From: Thermotoga sp. SG1
GTDB lineage: Bacteria > Thermotogota > Thermotogae > Thermotogales > Thermotogaceae
Assembly (NCBI RefSeq): GCF_002865985.1
Contig: NZ_LNDD01000001.1
Location: forward strand, 124,001-188,000
DNA: 64,000 bases
Reading direction: 5' to 3'
The notes under the pieces are model-generated. The model was not told the DNA's origin. It was given only the letters and a program-made list of their open reading frames with translations, and did not search any database. Shown one piece after another: positions 63,676 to 64,000 of the stretch. Made by a program: the position numbers and the translations under genes. Each line of letters opens with the position of its first letter. The first letter of the stretch is position 1.

Positions 63676-64000
63676 TTAGAATTTTAACACGAGTTTCAAA
63701 ATAGAATACACACCCGCAGAAGTCGCAGCGACGGTGGGAACGATCAGAAACCAGGAAATAACAATGTTCTTGAGAACACCGACGTTCACAACCTCAATCC
63801 CTCTGGCCAGCCCCACGCCGGTGACCGCTCCCACAACCACGTGCGTGGTGGAAACAGGAAGACCCAGTGAGGATGCAAGTAGAACCGTCGTTGCCGCTGA
63901 AAAGTCAACAGTGAATCCCCTTGAGTTCGTCAGGGTGGTTATCTTCTCGCCCACCGTCTCCATGACCTTCTGCCCGAGAAAGAAAACCCCCATGGAGATA
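63676..64000 (-). CDS. inorganic phosphate permease (PiT family), C-terminal end only
   Basis: Only the last 107 codons are in the window; the frame is open to base 64000. The family signature is visible as LASSLGLPVSTTHVVVGAVTGVG, together with GFTVDFSAA and three membrane segments. PiT proteins bring phosphate in with a proton or sodium ion. It runs into dnaN with only 13 bases between. It matches TM0261. Confidence 0.9.
   Translation of the reverse strand, partial: ISMGVFFLGQKVMETVGEKITTLTNSRGFTVDFSAATTVLLASSLGLPVSTTHVVVGAVTGVGLARGIEVVNVGVLKNIVISWFLIVPTVAATSAGVYSILKLVLKF

Noticed and set aside
1-64000. CRISPR arrays, insertion sequences, tRNA or rRNA genes
   Set aside because: I found no regularly spaced repeats, transposase-like frames or tRNA/rRNA signatures while reading; a covariance-model search would be the decisive test for small RNAs.

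Overview
The window is a piece of a hyperthermophilic bacterial chromosome of the genus Thermotoga. Nearly every conserved gene and most of the gene order match what I remember of Thermotoga maritima TM0308 down to TM0261. A block of about 14 kb (roughly 24,970-38,767) is, as I recall, absent from T. maritima MSB8 but present in close relatives such as T. petrophila, T. naphthophila and strain RQ2. The strain assignment comes from memory, not from a search. Genes are tightly packed, strong Shine-Dalgarno sequences (GGAGG) decide most starts, and no gene-free stretch exceeds about 250 bases. I saw no rRNA, tRNA, CRISPR array or insertion sequence.

Layout. (1) 1-6,507: a fucose/xyloside locus, with the tail of a GH31 glycosidase, L-fucose isomerase, GH29 alpha-L-fucosidase, a class I aldolase, an FGGY kinase, a zinc alcohol dehydrogenase and a short-chain dehydrogenase remnant. 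Three of these are broken: the kinase has one in-frame TAG, the aldolase one in-frame TGA, and the dehydrogenase is reduced to its C-terminal tail. (2) 6,508-8,233: fructokinase and transaldolase. (3) 8,236-13,419: an operon for a citrate-synthase-family enzyme, a two-subunit aconitase/isopropylmalate-dehydratase-type hydro-lyase, and ProA and ProB. The citrate synthase homologue lacks the usual oxaloacetate-binding histidine. (4) 13,636-14,895: PPi-dependent phosphofructokinase. (5) 14,909-18,880: a PadR-type regulator and the heterodimeric ABC exporter TM287/TM288.

(6) 18,948-46,495 is the main accessory region, an arabinan/arabinose utilisation system. Secreted parts are a GH43 endo-arabinanase, two tandem LamG-fold proteins, a GH51 enzyme with an inserted beta-sandwich module, and an 813-residue clan-A-like glycosidase of no family I can name. 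Three CUT1-type ABC importers bring products in; none has its own ATPase gene. Inside the cell, GH51 and GH127 arabinofuranosidases, an aldose epimerase, AraA, AraB, AraD and AraM process them. Four GTACGTAC-cored palindromes sit at the promoters of all four arabinose transcription units and are the likely operators of AraR. AraR is encoded next to araA but transcribed behind ppdK-fba-ackA, and appears to start at an ATT codon.

(7) 44,000-64,000: central metabolism and housekeeping genes: acetate kinase, class II FBP aldolase, pyruvate phosphate dikinase, an exported protein of unknown function, a metF-activation domain-metH-mnmE operon, HU, and an mnmG-rsuA/rluB-uvrC-type cluster behind dnaN and a phosphate permease that runs off the end.

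At convergent gene ends, short G/C-rich hairpins act as shared terminators. In two cases the hairpin contains the stop codons of both genes.
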